Positions 39,266-47,654 of a stretch of 64,000 bases of DNA are shown here, one piece after another. The notes beneath the pieces are model-generated. The model had not been told where the DNA came from. It made no database searches and saw only the letters and a program-made list of their open reading frames with translations. The DNA comes from Rossellomorea aquimaris TF-12 (GTDB lineage: Bacteria > Bacillota > Bacilli > Bacillales > Bacillaceae_B). The translations under genes were made by a program, and so were the position numbers. The stretch is taken from positions 124,001-188,000 of the forward strand of contig NZ_LQXM01000026.1 in NCBI RefSeq assembly GCF_001648555.1. Reading direction: 5' to 3'. Within the stretch, counting starts at the first letter, position 1; the number at the start of each line of letters is the position of its first letter.

Positions 39266-39293
39266 TTGATACAAGATTTGCTAGTATTATTAA
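39266..39293 (+). promoter_or_regulatory. Candidate mgtE promoter
   Basis: TTGATA (39266-39271), 16 bp, TATTAA (39288-39293). The leader of about 30 bases is too short for an M-box magnesium riboswitch, and none is seen upstream. Confidence 0.45.
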
Positions 39294-39332
39294 GACTATA
39301 TTCGATTCACTATATAAAGGAGGGTGAATTTA

Positions 39333-40727
39333 ATGACTGAAGTCATTCAAGATAAAGATAAAGAGAGAAATACTGAACGAGAGATGTATGATGAAGAACT
39401 TCTCATTAGAGCCCTTCAAGATGAAGATCTGGATTTATTTCGCTCTGAATTCGTACAATTACACTCTTATGATCAGGCAAAGTTTTTCGCCAAAATAGAT
39501 GAACATCAAAGAAGTCGTTTGTATCACTATCTTTCTCCTGAGGAAATGGCAGAACTATTTGAAAGTCTTGATATAGATGAAGAAGACTACCAAGACATAT
39601 TAGCAAAAATGAATCCTACATATGCTGCTGAAATGCTATCTCATATGTACGCAGATGATGCAGTAGACGTATTAAATGAATTAGATAAAGACCAAGTGGT
39701 CAGTTATTTAACCATTATGGATGACGAGTCAGCAAAAGAAATCAAAGAACTCCTACACTACGAAGAGTATACAGCAGGTAGTATTATGACCACAGAATTT
39801 GTGGCCATTTCACAAAATCAAACAGTTCGATCTGCCATGTATATATTAAAAAATGAAGCACCCAATGCTGAAACCATTTATTATATTTATGTAGTGGATG
39901 AAGACAAAAAACTTGTAGGGGTTATTTCCTTAAGAGACCTTATCATTAGTCATGATGATGTCATGATTTCTGAAATCATGAGTGAGCGTGTCATGTCTGT
40001 TGGGGTAAGTGAAGACCAAGAAACCATTGCAAGACAAATGAAGGACTATGATTTTCTTGCACTACCCGTTGTTGATTTTCAACATCATCTACTTGGAATC
40101 ATTACCGTTGATGATATTATGGACGTAATGGAAGAAGAGGCTTCAGATGACTATTCTAAACTGGCAGGTATCGCAGACTTGGATTCCATTGATCGGAACC
40201 CTTTTAATGCAGCCAAAAAGCGTCTTCCATGGTTAATTGCACTTTTATTTCTCGGTATGTTTACAGCCAGCCTGATTGGGCGTTTTGAAGCAACTTTAGA
40301 TAAGGTAGCTATATTAGCTGTTTTCATTCCCTTAATTGCAGGTATGGCTGGGAATTCTGGAACTCAAGCCTTGGCGGTAGCTGTAAGAGGAATAGCAACT
40401 GGAGATCTAGAAAAAGAGAACAAAATGACATTGGTTATAAGAGAAGCAGGTACAGGTCTTATAACTGGAACCTCCTGTGGTATTGTTGTAAGTATTGTTG
40501 TGTATGTATGGAAAGGAGAACTATTTTTAGGCATTTTAGTTGGAATATCCATTCTTGTATCTTTATTTGTATCAACCTTGGCAGGGACTCTTGTTCCATT
40601 ACTCATGCACAAATTAAAGGTTGACCCTGCTGTTGCCTCAGGACCTTTTATCACCACAATAAATGATATTATTAGCATTTTGATTTATTTTGGTTTAGCC
40701 ACGTTATTTATGAATTATTTAATATAG
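39333..40727 (+). CDS. mgtE: Magnesium transporter MgtE
   Basis: 464 residues from ATG 39333, preceded by AAAGGAGGGTG. Cytoplasmic N domain (about 25-130, helical repeats with MYADDAVDVLNELD), two CBS domains (about 135-255), connecting helix and five membrane helices (about 285-460) with the pore segment AGMAGNSGTQALAVAVRG. Mg2+-gated channel. It lies where B. subtilis has yjbQ next to prpE; there mgtE (ykoK) is elsewhere and under an M-box. Confidence 0.94.
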   Translation: MTEVIQDKDKERNTEREMYDEELLIRALQDEDLDLFRSEFVQLHSYDQAKFFAKIDEHQRSRLYHYLSPEEMAELFESLDIDEEDYQDILAKMNPTYAAEMLSHMYADDAVDVLNELDKDQVVSYLTIMDDESAKEIKELLHYEEYTAGSIMTTEFVAISQNQTVRSAMYILKNEAPNAETIYYIYVVDEDKKLVGVISLRDLIISHDDVMISEIMSERVMSVGVSEDQETIARQMKDYDFLALPVVDFQHHLLGIITVDDIMDVMEEEASDDYSKLAGIADLDSIDRNPFNAAKKRLPWLIALLFLGMFTASLIGRFEATLDKVAILAVFIPLIAGMAGNSGTQALAVAVRGIATGDLEKENKMTLVIREAGTGLITGTSCGIVVSIVVYVWKGELFLGILVGISILVSLFVSTLAGTLVPLLMHKLKVDPAVASGPFITTINDIISILIYFGLATLFMNYLI

Positions 40728-40747
40728 AAGGAAAGGGGGAGGCGTAG

Positions 40748-42610
40748 ATGGAGCAACATGCATCCGTTTCATCTTTAGTAATCGTTATTCTCGTAGCGTT
40801 TTTGACTCCCATATTATTGCACCGATTTAAATTGAACTTTATTCCTGTTGTAATTGCTGAAATTATAATGGGATTGGTAATAGGAAATAGTGGATTCAAT
40901 CTTGTTCACCAAGATATGTGGTTAGAGACATTATCGACGCTAGGTTTTATATTTCTTATGTTCTTAAGTGGACTGGAAATAGATTTTACTGCTTTTTCAA
41001 AAGGAAAGAAAAAGAAAGAAATTTTGCCTAATGGTAAAGAAGAACCAAATAGATTAAAATTAGCCATTATCATATTTATTGGGATATTCTTCGTATCATT
41101 AGGACTATCATATTTATTCGTATTATTTGGTCTAATTGATAATGCGTTCCTAATGACGTTAATTATTTCAACAATCTCGTTAGGTGTTGTCGTTCCAACC
41201 TTAAAAGAAGCTCATATTATGAAAAGTGCAATCGGACAGATTATTTTACTTGTGGCTGTCATTGCTGATTTAGCTACAATGATCTTGCTTGCGGTATTTG
41301 TTTCTTTATATGGAGAGGGTCACGGAAATATGTGGCTTCTACTCATTCTTTTCGGGGTTGGAGTTCTGTTATACTTCCTGGCAAAGAGAATGAAAAACAA
41401 CAACTTTATCAAAAGTTTATCTACGGGTACTGTTCAAATTGGTACACGAGCTGTCTTTACGTTAATTATTTTGCTAGTGGCTGTTTCAGAAACAGTAGGT
41501 GCAGAAAATATATTAGGTGCCTTTTTAGCCGGTGTTCTAGTCTCATTATTGGCACCCAATCAAGAGATGGTTCATAAATTGGATTCATTTGGTTACGGTT
41601 TTCTCATTCCCATCTTCTTTGTAATGGTCGGGGTAGAATTAGATTTAGGTTCATTATTAAGTGATAAAAAGATGCTTCTCTTAATTCCATTATTACTTAT
41701 GGCTTTTTTGATTTCTAAAATTATTCCTGTCTATATATTAAAGATTTGGTATGACACAAAGACAACATTTGCTTCAGCATTTTTATTAACATCAACTCTG
41801 TCACTTGTTATCGCAGCTGCTAAAATTGCTGAGAGAATGGAAATCATCACTTCTCAAATGAGTGGTACTCTGATACTAGTAGCAGTCATTACGTGTATCA
41901 TTACGCCTATTTTCTTTAAAAAGCTATTTCCAAGAGAAAGTGCAAAGGAGAAGAAGCTTAAGGTTGTATTCTTAGGGGCAAACCAAATGACGATGCCTGT
42001 ATCCAGAGAGCTACATTCCTCTCTTTATGAGCCAGTTTTATACCATACAAAGCAAGATAAATCAGATCGAAACATTGCAGACTCTTTATTCACCATTCAT
42101 GAAATTGATAACTATGAATTGGAAACACTTGAGTCAATGGATTTATTTGAAGCAGATATTATGGTCATTTCAACAGGTGATGAGGAAATGAATGCGACAA
42201 TTGCTGTTACTGCAAAAGAGTATGGTGTAAATCGAGTCATCGTACGTGTTGAGAGTCCTGATTTACATGAAACTCTTCGAGAACAGGAAATTGAAGTGTA
42301 TTCTGTTTTCTTATCAACAAAAGCATTATTACGTGCATTGATTGAATCACCTTCAGTAATGAATATTCTTACAAACCAAGAAACTTCTCTGTACGAAATC
42401 CGTATGCTGAATAGTCAGTTTGAAGGTATGACTCTCCGAAAATTCCCGTTCACTGGAGATGTCATTTTTGTTCGAATCTTTAGAGGGAAAGATTCCATTG
42501 TTCCTCATGGAGACACGGAACTACACATGAACGATCGTTTAATCGTGACTGGCTCAAAAGAGTATGTTGACGAATTAAAACGAGAACTAGAGTTTTGTGA
42601 GTACTGTTAA
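40748..42610 (+). CDS. yjbQ: YjbQ, CPA2 cation/proton antiporter with RCK domains
   Basis: 620 residues. About 12 membrane helices (1-390) with AENILGAFLAGVLVSLL of Na+/H+ exchangers, then a TrkA-N (RCK) domain (about 400-520, VVFLGANQMTMPVSREL) and a TrkA-C domain (about 535-618). Probably moves Na+ or K+ against H+, gated by a ligand on the RCK part. 20 bp after mgtE, same strand: likely one operon for ion balance. Confidence 0.93.
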   Translation: MEQHASVSSLVIVILVAFLTPILLHRFKLNFIPVVIAEIIMGLVIGNSGFNLVHQDMWLETLSTLGFIFLMFLSGLEIDFTAFSKGKKKKEILPNGKEEPNRLKLAIIIFIGIFFVSLGLSYLFVLFGLIDNAFLMTLIISTISLGVVVPTLKEAHIMKSAIGQIILLVAVIADLATMILLAVFVSLYGEGHGNMWLLLILFGVGVLLYFLAKRMKNNNFIKSLSTGTVQIGTRAVFTLIILLVAVSETVGAENILGAFLAGVLVSLLAPNQEMVHKLDSFGYGFLIPIFFVMVGVELDLGSLLSDKKMLLLIPLLLMAFLISKIIPVYILKIWYDTKTTFASAFLLTSTLSLVIAAAKIAERMEIITSQMSGTLILVAVITCIITPIFFKKLFPRESAKEKKLKVVFLGANQMTMPVSRELHSSLYEPVLYHTKQDKSDRNIADSLFTIHEIDNYELETLESMDLFEADIMVISTGDEEMNATIAVTAKEYGVNRVIVRVESPDLHETLREQEIEVYSVFLSTKALLRALIESPSVMNILTNQETSLYEIRMLNSQFEGMTLRKFPFTGDVIFVRIFRGKDSIVPHGDTELHMNDRLIVTGSKEYVDELKRELEFCEYC

Positions 42611-42620
42611 ATCGAGAAAA

Positions 42621-42660
42621 AACAAAACTTCCCAAGATATTATTCTTGGGAAGTTTTATT
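42621..42660 (+). terminator. Terminator of mgtE-yjbQ
   Basis: AAAACTTCCCAAGA pairs with TCTTGGGAAGTTTT, then T-rich. Confidence 0.9.
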
Positions 42661-42734
42661 TATTTAAAGGGATTTTGAATATAAGCTCTAATTAATTAAG
42701 TAAGGGTAAAAATGAAGGAAGAGGATGTGTAATC

Positions 42735-43220
42735 ATGTGGGAGAAAAAAATTATGGAAGTTAGAGAACGTTTAAAAGAAAGCTTCATTCACTTACCAGAA
42801 GAAAAGTTGAATGAAAAGCCTGCTGCCGGTGAGTGGAGTATCGCTCAAATTATTTTACATTTGGCTGGAGCTGAGAAACGCTTTATTAAATTAGCATGGA
42901 ATGCAGCGGAGGAAGAAGCAGAAGCAACTGGGGAAGATATTGATTTATCTGTTTTCGAAGATACATCTAAGAAATTAAAGGCCCCAATTGAACCGACAGA
43001 TGAGCCAAAGTCCACAGAATACCTGGTTCAGGCATTAGATGAGTCCAGACAAGAGACCTTGCGTTTTATAAATAAGTATTCGAAAGAGGATATTGGAAAG
43101 AAGGCAATGAATCACCACCGTTTTGGAAACATGCCCATTTGGCAGGTATTTGAGCTTTTAGGTATGCACGAGTCACGACATATTTTTCAAATTGATGAAG
43201 TGAAGAATAGAATATTATAA
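42735..43220 (+). CDS. DinB-like metal-binding protein
   Basis: 161 residues with the four-helix DinB/YfiT fold. The metal triad is visible: His42 in IILHLAGAE, His145 and His149 in MHESRHIFQ. Such proteins are often thiol-dependent transferases using bacillithiol. GAAGAGG before the ATG. Single-gene unit before fabI; role unknown. Confidence 0.82.
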   Translation: MWEKKIMEVRERLKESFIHLPEEKLNEKPAAGEWSIAQIILHLAGAEKRFIKLAWNAAEEEAEATGEDIDLSVFEDTSKKLKAPIEPTDEPKSTEYLVQALDESRQETLRFINKYSKEDIGKKAMNHHRFGNMPIWQVFELLGMHESRHIFQIDEVKNRIL

Positions 43221-43275
43221 TGATTGCAAAAAGGATGATTCATAATTACTGCTTTTCTTTTTCGGTTTATTCATG

Positions 43276-43297
43276 TAAAATTAGTAGCAGGTACTAA
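43276..43297 (+). promoter_or_regulatory. fabI promoter -10 box with FapR operator
   Basis: TAAAAT (43276-43281) with a poor T-rich -35. Its last T begins TTAGTAGCAGGTACTAA (43281-43297), an inverted repeat (TTAGTA...TACTAA) very close to the FapR consensus. Same overlap geometry as the fabH promoter. Confidence 0.87.
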
Positions 43298-43323
43298 TAA
43301 CATGTAATAATAGGAGGATTTAA

Positions 43324-44100
43324 ATGACTCTTTCACTTAAAGGTAAAACATTTGTGGTAATGGGAGTTGCCAATAAACGAAGTATTGCGTGGGGGATTGC
43401 ACGCTCTTTACATCAATCAGGTGCAAGATTAATCTTTACATATGCAGGTGAACGTTTTGAGAAGGGTGTAAGGGATCTTGCAGGTACATTAGAGGGGGCA
43501 GAAAACTCCCTCGTCCTGCCATGCGATGTAACGAGTGATGAAGATATTGAAAAGTGTTTTGCAACTATTAAAGATGAAGTTGGAGTTATTCATGGCCTTG
43601 CCCACTGTATTGCTTTTGCCAATAAAGACGAACTTGCTGGCGATTATATGAATACAACAAGAGACGGTTTTCTTCTTGCACACAACATTAGTTCATATTC
43701 ATTAACGGCTGTCTCTAAAGTAGCAAAGGACCTCATGACCGAAGGTGGAAGTATTGTGTCAATGACCTATTTAGGTGGAGAACGAGTGATGCAAAATTAT
43801 AATGTAATGGGTGTAGCAAAGGCTTCTTTAGAAGCAAGTATAAAATACCTAGCAAGTGATTTAGGAAAGAATGGCATTCGTGTAAATGCCATATCTGCCG
43901 GTCCAATTCGTACACTTTCTGCAAAAGGTGTAGGTGATTTCAACAGTATCCTAAAAGAAATTGAAGAAAGAGCTCCACTCCGTCGCAATACAACACAAGA
44001 GGAAGTCGGAGATACTGCAGTATTCTTGTTTAGTGATTACTCCAGAGGAATCACTGGAGAGAATCTTCATGTTGATTCAGGCTACCATATACTCGGATAA
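43324..44100 (+). CDS. fabI: Enoyl-ACP reductase FabI
   Basis: 258 residues. NAD(P)H-dependent last step of each fatty acid elongation round. N-terminal GVANKRSIAWGIA nucleotide loop and the FabI Tyr-x6-Lys pair, Tyr159 and Lys166 in QNYNVMGVAKASLE, plus Tyr149. TAGGAGG before the ATG. Under FapR like fabHF. In B. subtilis (yjbW) thi genes lie upstream; they are absent here. Confidence 0.96.
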   Translation: MTLSLKGKTFVVMGVANKRSIAWGIARSLHQSGARLIFTYAGERFEKGVRDLAGTLEGAENSLVLPCDVTSDEDIEKCFATIKDEVGVIHGLAHCIAFANKDELAGDYMNTTRDGFLLAHNISSYSLTAVSKVAKDLMTEGGSIVSMTYLGGERVMQNYNVMGVAKASLEASIKYLASDLGKNGIRVNAISAGPIRTLSAKGVGDFNSILKEIEERAPLRRNTTQEEVGDTAVFLFSDYSRGITGENLHVDSGYHILG

Positions 44101-44107
44101 AAAATAT

Positions 44108-44147
44108 AACCTGATAACAAGACTTATTCTTGTTATCAGGTTTTTTA
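44108..44147 (+). terminator. Terminator of fabI
   Basis: AACCTGATAACAAGA pairs with TCTTGTTATCAGGTT, then T run. Confidence 0.94.
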
Positions 44148-44164
44148 ATGTTTTTTCTCAAGGT

Positions 44165-44510
44165 TGGCTCCATCTTTAAGAATGTTCGTGACAGAGATTA
44201 ATAGTAAAAAAATCTCTCTTGAAAAATAGTTATTTTCATTTTTTTTAAAATTTCATGCTTAGAAAATCGATTTGATCGGAAGGTGTTCGACTCCTGTGGA
44301 AAAAGAGGGACAGTTCGAAAAGCGGAGGGAATTTGTCCAGGTGCTTATGACCTCGAGTCCCTAATCCCGCCGCGAGCTCGACAGGTGAGACCCCGGTAGC
44401 AGAGGAGGCTCACTGCCCGTCCCGCGGAAAGCAAGCATCCTGTCACTGAAATCAAATACTATTTCTTATCTGAAATAGCAACATCTTTACGAAAAGAACC
44501 TTCGTAAGGA
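44165..44510. repeat. Composite dispersed repeat: C fragment, GC-rich B element, nested inverse A
   Basis: The gap 44101-44618 holds no gene before cotO. CCATC...GTTCGTGACAGAG (44171-44195) equals the right end of family C. TCATGCTTAGAAAATCGATT then GGTGTTCGACTCCTG (44252-44296) and GAGGCTCACTGCCCGTCCCG to GCAAGCATCCTG (44405-44442), then GAAATAGCAACATCTTTACG, form the B element. Inside it, GCTTATGACCTCGAGTCCCT (about 44344-44363) is the inverse of family A. G+C is far above that of the region. Confidence 0.8.
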
Positions 44511-44618
44511 TCACAAAGCTTATTTTTTAATAAAATGTCCGTTTGGTTATTTTCTCATGAAACCCCTGGGCACTTCTCGCATACATATAGAAGTGGAGAA
44601 GTAATAGGAGGTGTTTGT

Positions 44619-45155
44619 ATGAAAAAGGAAAAATCAGCAAAGAAGGAACCATTACTCTATATTCAACAACCTAAACTTGAGAACGTTAAGGCGAATATGC
44701 AAGTAACATATCGCTCTTCAAAGGCGAAGCCTAAAGAAGTAAAGCCTGTTGAAGAGATGTCATCGAGTAAAAAAGAGAATTCTTCTTACCAAAGAAAGAT
44801 TGGAACAGAAGAGCCATATCAGGATGAAAAAGAATTTAAGAAATCAACGAATGAAAAAGACGAAGAAATTGCACAAAATACATCAAGTAAGGAAGAGAAA
44901 TTTTCAGGTGCCTCAGCTTTTAGAAAAGTCAAACCCTTTAAAGAGCTTAGTATAGACGAGAAGTTAGATTATATTTCTGAAAGCATTTCAGGGAAAGTAC
45001 CTTTTCCTTGTGAATTTTCCACTGAGGAATCTTCTCATAAAGGTGTAATGACCAATGATGCTGGTAATGAAATTACAATAAAAACTTTTCAGGGAGAAGA
45101 ATTTACGATTAAAAGAAGTGCTTTGAAATCCATCAAAATGATTGGCTTGCATTAA
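44619..45155 (+). CDS. cotO: CotO, spore coat assembly protein
   Basis: 178 residues from the ATG at 44619, seven bases after TAGGAGGTG. The first 110 residues are Lys/Glu/Ser-rich and disordered-looking; the last 55 are conserved (KPFKELSIDEKLDYISESIS, VPFPCEF). Coat morphogenetic protein, made in the mother cell. Upstream AC-16 bp-CATACATAT (44562-44588) is a near match to a sigma-K promoter. Shorter than B. subtilis CotO (227). Convergent with cotZ. Confidence 0.82.
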   Translation: MKKEKSAKKEPLLYIQQPKLENVKANMQVTYRSSKAKPKEVKPVEEMSSSKKENSSYQRKIGTEEPYQDEKEFKKSTNEKDEEIAQNTSSKEEKFSGASAFRKVKPFKELSIDEKLDYISESISGKVPFPCEFSTEESSHKGVMTNDAGNEITIKTFQGEEFTIKRSALKSIKMIGLH

Positions 45156-45158
45156 TAG

Positions 45159-45189
45159 AGCCAGACGGGAAATCCCGCCTGGCTTTTTG
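45159..45189 (+). terminator. Terminator of cotO
   Basis: AGCCAGACGGGA pairs with TCCCGCCTGGCT, then TTTTT. Confidence 0.93.
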
Positions 45190-45225
45190 TTCTTTATAGA
45201 GTGTAGTGGTTAAACAGTCGGATCC

Positions 45226-45482
45226 GCTTTTCGTTGGTGTCCAGCTCCAGGGCTTAGGGGCTCGAGGTCATTTCGTGAGAATCCCATAAGGCAAAGAACG
45301 CCTTTTGGGATTCCCTCAAAATGCTTGTCGCCCCAAATCAAAGCCCTTCCGCTTTTCGTTAATGTCTAGCTCCGCCTCCTAGTCCCTCGAGGTCACAAGT
45401 GAAAAATCCCCAAAGGCAAAAAACGCCTTTAGGGATTTCTCATTTGTGCTTGTCGGGCCTAAACAGTCGGCTCCGCTTTTCG
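45226..45482. repeat. Tandem pair of family A structured repeats
   Basis: The cotO-cotZ gap 45156-45483 is filled by two direct copies with period 125 bp: GTCCAGCTCC at 45239 and GTCTAGCTCC at 45364, each followed by CTCGAGGTCA, a hairpin whose loop region reads GGCAAA(G/A)AACGCC, GCTTGTCG, and CCGCTTTTCGTT. The outer stems differ but are kept paired: AGAATCCC/GGGATTCC in copy one, CACAAGTG..AAATCCC/GGGATTT..CATTTGTG in copy two. A third start (CTCCGCTTTTCG) lies at 45471. Confidence 0.88.
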
Positions 45483-45483
45483 T

Positions 45484-45957
45484 TTAGTCTTCGCACTCTA
45501 GTTCAACGTGTACATCTTTGATACATTGAATAGCACAGAAGCAATCAAGGTCTACTGTGATACACTCTCCAGTGAATACCCATTCTGTCATATTAGATAA
45601 AGAATCCATAGTATCTTCATCAGAATGCAGTTCGTAATCAGGTCTTAACACTTGAAGTGTTGCACAACAATTGTCAAATACTTCTTTTACTCGGAAAAAC
45701 GGTGATTTCCAAGGGCGGCCCTTGATGTGTGCTTTAAATGTATCTCCATTTTTAAGATATAGCTTGAAAATACGTGTATTTAAACGATTGGACGGACTTA
45801 CCATTGAACCTAGTGGCTCAAGGAAACAATCATTTTTACAATCATTACACTCTTCGCCAGCTACGTCTTGGATATCTTTTATAGCACGAACGGCTTGACA
45901 TACACAACCGCGATCTCTTGCACCAGCAACTCTATCTCTATCTCTTCCGCAACCCAT
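45484..45957 (-). CDS. cotZ: CotZ/CotY family spore coat protein, Cys-rich
   Basis: 157 residues from ATG 45957, with AAGGAGGAA before it. Thirteen cysteines, among them GCVCQAV, EECNDCKNDC, NCC and DCFCAIQC, used for disulfide cross-linking in the outer coat crust or exosporium (CotZ, CotY, ExsY). The N-terminal MGCGRDRDRVAGARDRG is polar. B. subtilis has both cotZ and cotY beside cotO; here only one copy is seen, so I cannot say which it is. Confidence 0.87.
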   Translation of the reverse strand: MGCGRDRDRVAGARDRGCVCQAVRAIKDIQDVAGEECNDCKNDCFLEPLGSMVSPSNRLNTRIFKLYLKNGDTFKAHIKGRPWKSPFFRVKEVFDNCCATLQVLRPDYELHSDEDTMDSLSNMTEWVFTGECITVDLDCFCAIQCIKDVHVELECED

Positions 45958-46092
45958 ATAAAAGTTCCTCCTTAAAATAAATTTCATTTACACTTATAAC
46001 ATATTGTCTAATAGGCAATTAGGTAACGGACATCTGCCCTCTTTTGGAAATTTGGGCTTGTATAATTTGTATAAGGAAAGGAATTGATTGAA

Positions 46093-46452
46093 GTGGGAAT
46101 ACCTTTCGTCGAACTATTTTGCTTGGGCTTAGCTGTATTTCGATTGACTCACTTGATTGTATTCGATAAGATAACTGAATTTATTAGGTCCCCTTTTTTT
46201 GATGAAGTAACTGAGCCTTCGGAGAATGGTGAGGAAGATATTTACCTGATTCCGAAGAAAGGGGGAATCAAAGGATTCTTGGGTGAGTTACTTTCTTGTT
46301 ACTGGTGTACAGGAATGTGGGTGGCCATCAGTCTATATGGATTGAATAACTATTTCCCGTCAATTTTTGCTCCTATTACCACAATTTTAGCGGTTGCTGG
46401 TATTGCTTCAATACTTGAAGCTGCTGTTCAAAGTTGGTCAGGTACTGATTAA
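46093..46452 (+). CDS. yjcA: YjcA, DUF1360 sporulation membrane protein
   Basis: 119 residues from GTG 46093, about eleven bases after AAGGAAAGGA; a TTG at 46084 abuts the site. Membrane segments at about 4-22, 65-85 and 90-110. FRLTHLIVFDKITEFIRSPFF and LSCYWCTGMWVA are DUF1360 signatures. B. subtilis YjcA (120 residues) is sporulation-specific. Divergent from cotZ. Confidence 0.87.
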   Translation: MGIPFVELFCLGLAVFRLTHLIVFDKITEFIRSPFFDEVTEPSENGEEDIYLIPKKGGIKGFLGELLSCYWCTGMWVAISLYGLNNYFPSIFAPITTILAVAGIASILEAAVQSWSGTD

Positions 46453-46471
46453 AATTAGGTAATTAGTGGAA

Positions 46472-46499
46472 ACAAGCTTTCCTTCTATCACATACAATA
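46472..46499 (+). promoter_or_regulatory. Candidate sigma-K promoter of the 30-residue peptide gene
   Basis: AC (46472-46473), 17 bp, CATACAATA (46491-46499), a full match to the sigma-K pattern AC-N16/17-CATANNNTA. It lies 23 bp before the ATG. Confidence 0.65.
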
Positions 46500-46521
46500 A
46501 TGAAGAAGGAGGCTTGTGAAA

Positions 46522-46614
46522 ATGAAAAAATATTCTACAAACAGTAAGAAAAAAGCAACAAAGACGAAAAAGAAAAAAAGCTGCGGATGCGGATCAAAAG
46601 TGAAAAAAAATTAG
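46522..46614 (+). CDS. 30-residue Lys- and Cys-rich peptide, unknown
   Basis: Thirty residues with 14 lysines; starts MKKYSTNSKKKATK, ends with KKKKSCGCGSKVKKN. GAAGGAGG lies nine bases before the ATG, and a terminator begins at the stop codon, so the gene is complete. The CGCG motif could bind metal or cross-link. With a sigma-K-like promoter and coat genes beside it, a late mother-cell or coat role is inferred. I do not recognise the family. Confidence 0.65.
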   Translation: MKKYSTNSKKKATKTKKKKSCGCGSKVKKN

Positions 46615-46644
46615 GCTGCTCTTAATGAGCAGGCCTTTTTTTTT
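46613..46644 (+). terminator. Terminator of the 30-residue peptide gene
   Basis: GGCTGCTC and GAGCAGGCC pair with a bulge, then eight or more T. Confidence 0.8.
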
Positions 46645-46703
46645 CATAAAATTAGATTTTATGAAAAAAATAAAGAGTGAGTACAGAAAAAGAGGGATGT
46701 GTC

Positions 46704-47171
46704 ATGACAAGAAAATGGTTATTGGTTACGGTTAGTGTCGGAGTGTTAATGGGGTGTGCCAACAAAGAAGACGGTGGCGAAAGTAAAATTGCTCTCTTGA
46801 AAACAACAAATCCCCCACCAATTGAGTTGGTTGAAAATCCTGAAACAGATAGTATTGGTCATGCTATTAAGAAAGAAATTTCAAAAATGAAAGAACTTTA
46901 TGATGTTGCAGTAATTCAAGGTAAGGATAACGTTTTAGTAGTGTATAAAGTAAAACATTTCAAAAGATTTCAAATGAAGAAAATTGAAAAGAAGATGGAT
47001 AGTTATCTAGAGAAAAAATATCCAGAAGAGGATTTTATTTTATCAAGTGATTATAAAATTTTTTTAGAGACTGTTCGATTAAAAGAAAAGATTGAGAACG
47101 GTTCGATTTCGAAGAAGGATGCTGAAAAAAAATTCAAAGAAATCGTTAAGCTTCAAAAGGAAAAAACGTAG
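46704..47171 (+). CDS. YhcN/YlaJ-like sporulation lipoprotein
   Basis: 155 residues from ATG 46704; AAAAGAGGGA upstream. Lipoprotein signal VLMGC, lipidated Cys18. The body (NPETDSIGHAIKKEISKMKELYDVAVIQGKDNVLVVYKVK) matches YhcN/YlaJ, inner spore membrane lipoproteins of the forespore. It heads the operon lipoprotein-spoVAC-spoVAD-spoVAE-DUF421, an order known from spoVA2-type operons. 12 bp before spoVAC. Confidence 0.82.
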   Translation: MTRKWLLVTVSVGVLMGCANKEDGGESKIALLKTTNPPPIELVENPETDSIGHAIKKEISKMKELYDVAVIQGKDNVLVVYKVKHFKRFQMKKIEKKMDSYLEKKYPEEDFILSSDYKIFLETVRLKEKIENGSISKKDAEKKFKEIVKLQKEKT

Positions 47172-47183
47172 GAGGAATAAGTA

Positions 47184-47654
47184 GTGGGAAAAACTCCAAA
47201 AACTCCCGAACAAATGAAGTATGAGAACTTAGAAAAGCAATATGAAACAAAGAGACCCCTTATGAAAAATATCATAAAGGCTTTCTTTGTAGGAGGATTT
47301 ATTTGTTTTATAGGACAGGTTATATCCTATTTTTATATTTATTTTTTTAACTTCACGGAACAAACCGCTGGAAATCCAACCGTTGCAACAATGGTATTTA
47401 TAGCCATGCTTCTTACGGGCTTTGGTGTATATGATCATATTGGACAATTCGGGGGAGCAGGCAGTGCTGTCCCTGTAACAGGGTTCGGAAATGCTGTCAT
47501 TTCTGCAGCAATAGAACATAAAACAGAAGGCTATGTATTAGGAGTCGGAGGAAATATTTTTAAACTAGCTGGTTCTGTCATTGTATTCGGAGTTTTTTCT
47601 GCATTTGTAGTCGCCTTAATTAAGACCATCCTAATACAGCTGGGGGTGATTTAA
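47184..47654 (+). CDS. spoVAC: SpoVAC, spore DPA channel protein
   Basis: 156 residues. A charged N-terminal tail (to 28), then four or five membrane helices with FGVYDHIGQFGGAGSAVPVTGF, the family signature. SpoVAC forms a mechanosensitive channel in the inner spore membrane for dipicolinic acid. Start GTG at 47184 after AGGAGGAA. Its last base overlaps the start codon of spoVAD. Confidence 0.94.
   Translation: MGKTPKTPEQMKYENLEKQYETKRPLMKNIIKAFFVGGFICFIGQVISYFYIYFFNFTEQTAGNPTVATMVFIAMLLTGFGVYDHIGQFGGAGSAVPVTGFGNAVISAAIEHKTEGYVLGVGGNIFKLAGSVIVFGVFSAFVVALIKTILIQLGVI

Noticed and set aside
39083-39332. Possible M-box riboswitch before mgtE
   Set aside because: I looked for the conserved M-box core and terminator and found neither; the likely leader is too short.
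46620-46704. Sigma-G promoter before the spoVA2-like operon
   Set aside because: Expected for forespore genes, but no TGNATA and CATNNTA pair at proper spacing was found. Control may start upstream or be weakly conserved.
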